NCBI GenBank assembly: GCA_045637205.1
Contig: JAZTYY010000056.1
Location: 1 to 21,925, forward strand
Direction: 5' to 3'
Source: RGIG4608 sp045637205
GTDB lineage: Bacteria > Bacillota > Clostridia > Oscillospirales > CAG-272
Length of the DNA: 21,925 nt
The position numbers were made by a program, and so were the translations under genes. Position 1 is the first letter of the stretch; the number at the start of each line of letters is the position of its first letter. The notes under the pieces were generated by a model, which saw nothing but the letters and a program-made list of their open reading frames with translations, searched no databases and was not told where the DNA came from. Of the stretch, positions 21,696 to 21,925 are shown piece by piece.

Positions 21696-21741
21696 ACTCC
21701 ACCGCCCTTCAGTTTATTATATTCGGGTGGAACACAAAATT

Positions 21742-21925
21742 TTCATAAATTGGGATTTATCGCGCACTTTGTTCGCACGAAGCAAGGCGATAAAAAATTT
21801 TGCGGAGCTTTTTTAAAAGCGACCGAGGGTACGGGGCGAGTAGCCCTGTATTCAGCGTTTCTTTTGATAGCTTTTCTTTGCGCTTATTTCGTCAAAGAAA
21901 AGCGGCTAAAGACTTTTGCTATCAA
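21742..21925. repeat. Interspersed nested-palindrome repeat, copy 3 (left half; runs off the window)
   Basis: From 21742 to the edge the sequence follows copy 1 almost base for base. It includes the inverted-repeat core (21762-21778), the GC-rich arm (21823-21847) and the first AT-rich hairpin (21862-21925), in the same orientation as copy 1. The few differences include GAAGCAAGG for GAACCAAGG, and a T for C that restores full pairing with the right arm seen in copy 1. Confidence 0.9.

Noticed and set aside
21316..21816. Plus-strand frame of 166 codons overlapping the prfB 3' end and repeat copy 3
   Set aside because: It is out of frame with prfB, runs through a strong terminator and into the repeat, and has no recognisable domain.

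Overview
The window is chromosomal DNA from a low-GC, spore-forming Bacillota, most likely class Clostridia and possibly an uncultured gut lineage. The reasons are the hrcA-grpE-dnaK order behind a CIRCE operator, strong GGAGG ribosome binding sites, near-consensus sigma-A promoters with 17-bp spacers, a GerA/SpoVAF-type germination protein and an SpoIVFB-like site-2 protease. The finer taxonomic placement is inference. No rRNA, CRISPR, prophage, transposase or defence locus is visible.

Layout. 1-2931 (minus): class I heat-shock operon hrcA-grpE-dnaK, with dnaK running off the left edge. 3063-3958 (plus): a YwaF-like membrane protein. 3993-7671 (minus): a DUF3221-like lipoprotein, interspersed repeat copy 1, a YfbK-like VWA lipoprotein, and a two-gene unit of a DUF212 (divergent PAP2) protein and an SGNH hydrolase. 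7793-7869 (minus): a tRNA with anticodon CAT. 7994-8608 (plus): the M50 protease. 8834-13078 (plus): the spermidine/putrescine operon potABCD. 13117-13493: repeat copy 2, followed by the GerA/SpoVAF-like gene at 13556-14968. 14994-16572 (minus): trmB-truB. 16663-18108 (plus): two DUF975 paralogues in tandem. 18165-19259 (minus): ychF. 19588-20283 (plus): an orphan OmpR-type response regulator. 20403-21509 (plus): prfB. 21528-21695 (minus): a candidate 55-residue membrane peptide. 21742 to the edge: repeat copy 3.

Genes that act together are the heat-shock operon (the repressor HrcA acting on CIRCE and the DnaK/GrpE chaperones), potABCD (one ABC importer) and trmB-truB (tRNA modification). Most other genes are single units with their own promoter and intrinsic terminator. 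Several terminators are shared by convergent genes, and some minus-strand stop codons lie inside the hairpin.

The most novel-looking item is a family of about 370-bp interspersed, nested-palindromic repeats. It has three copies in 22 kb, a shared 17-bp core in the terminal inverted repeats and no coding capacity. In copy 2 the central block is inverted relative to the ends. Secondary points are short ORFs whose start lies at the predicted transcription start of the pot operon, the YwaF-like gene and the response regulator; a PotD with both a lipid anchor and a C-terminal membrane helix; hairpins and a poor ribosome binding site before potB; a decayed second CIRCE; and a prfB without the programmed frameshift.
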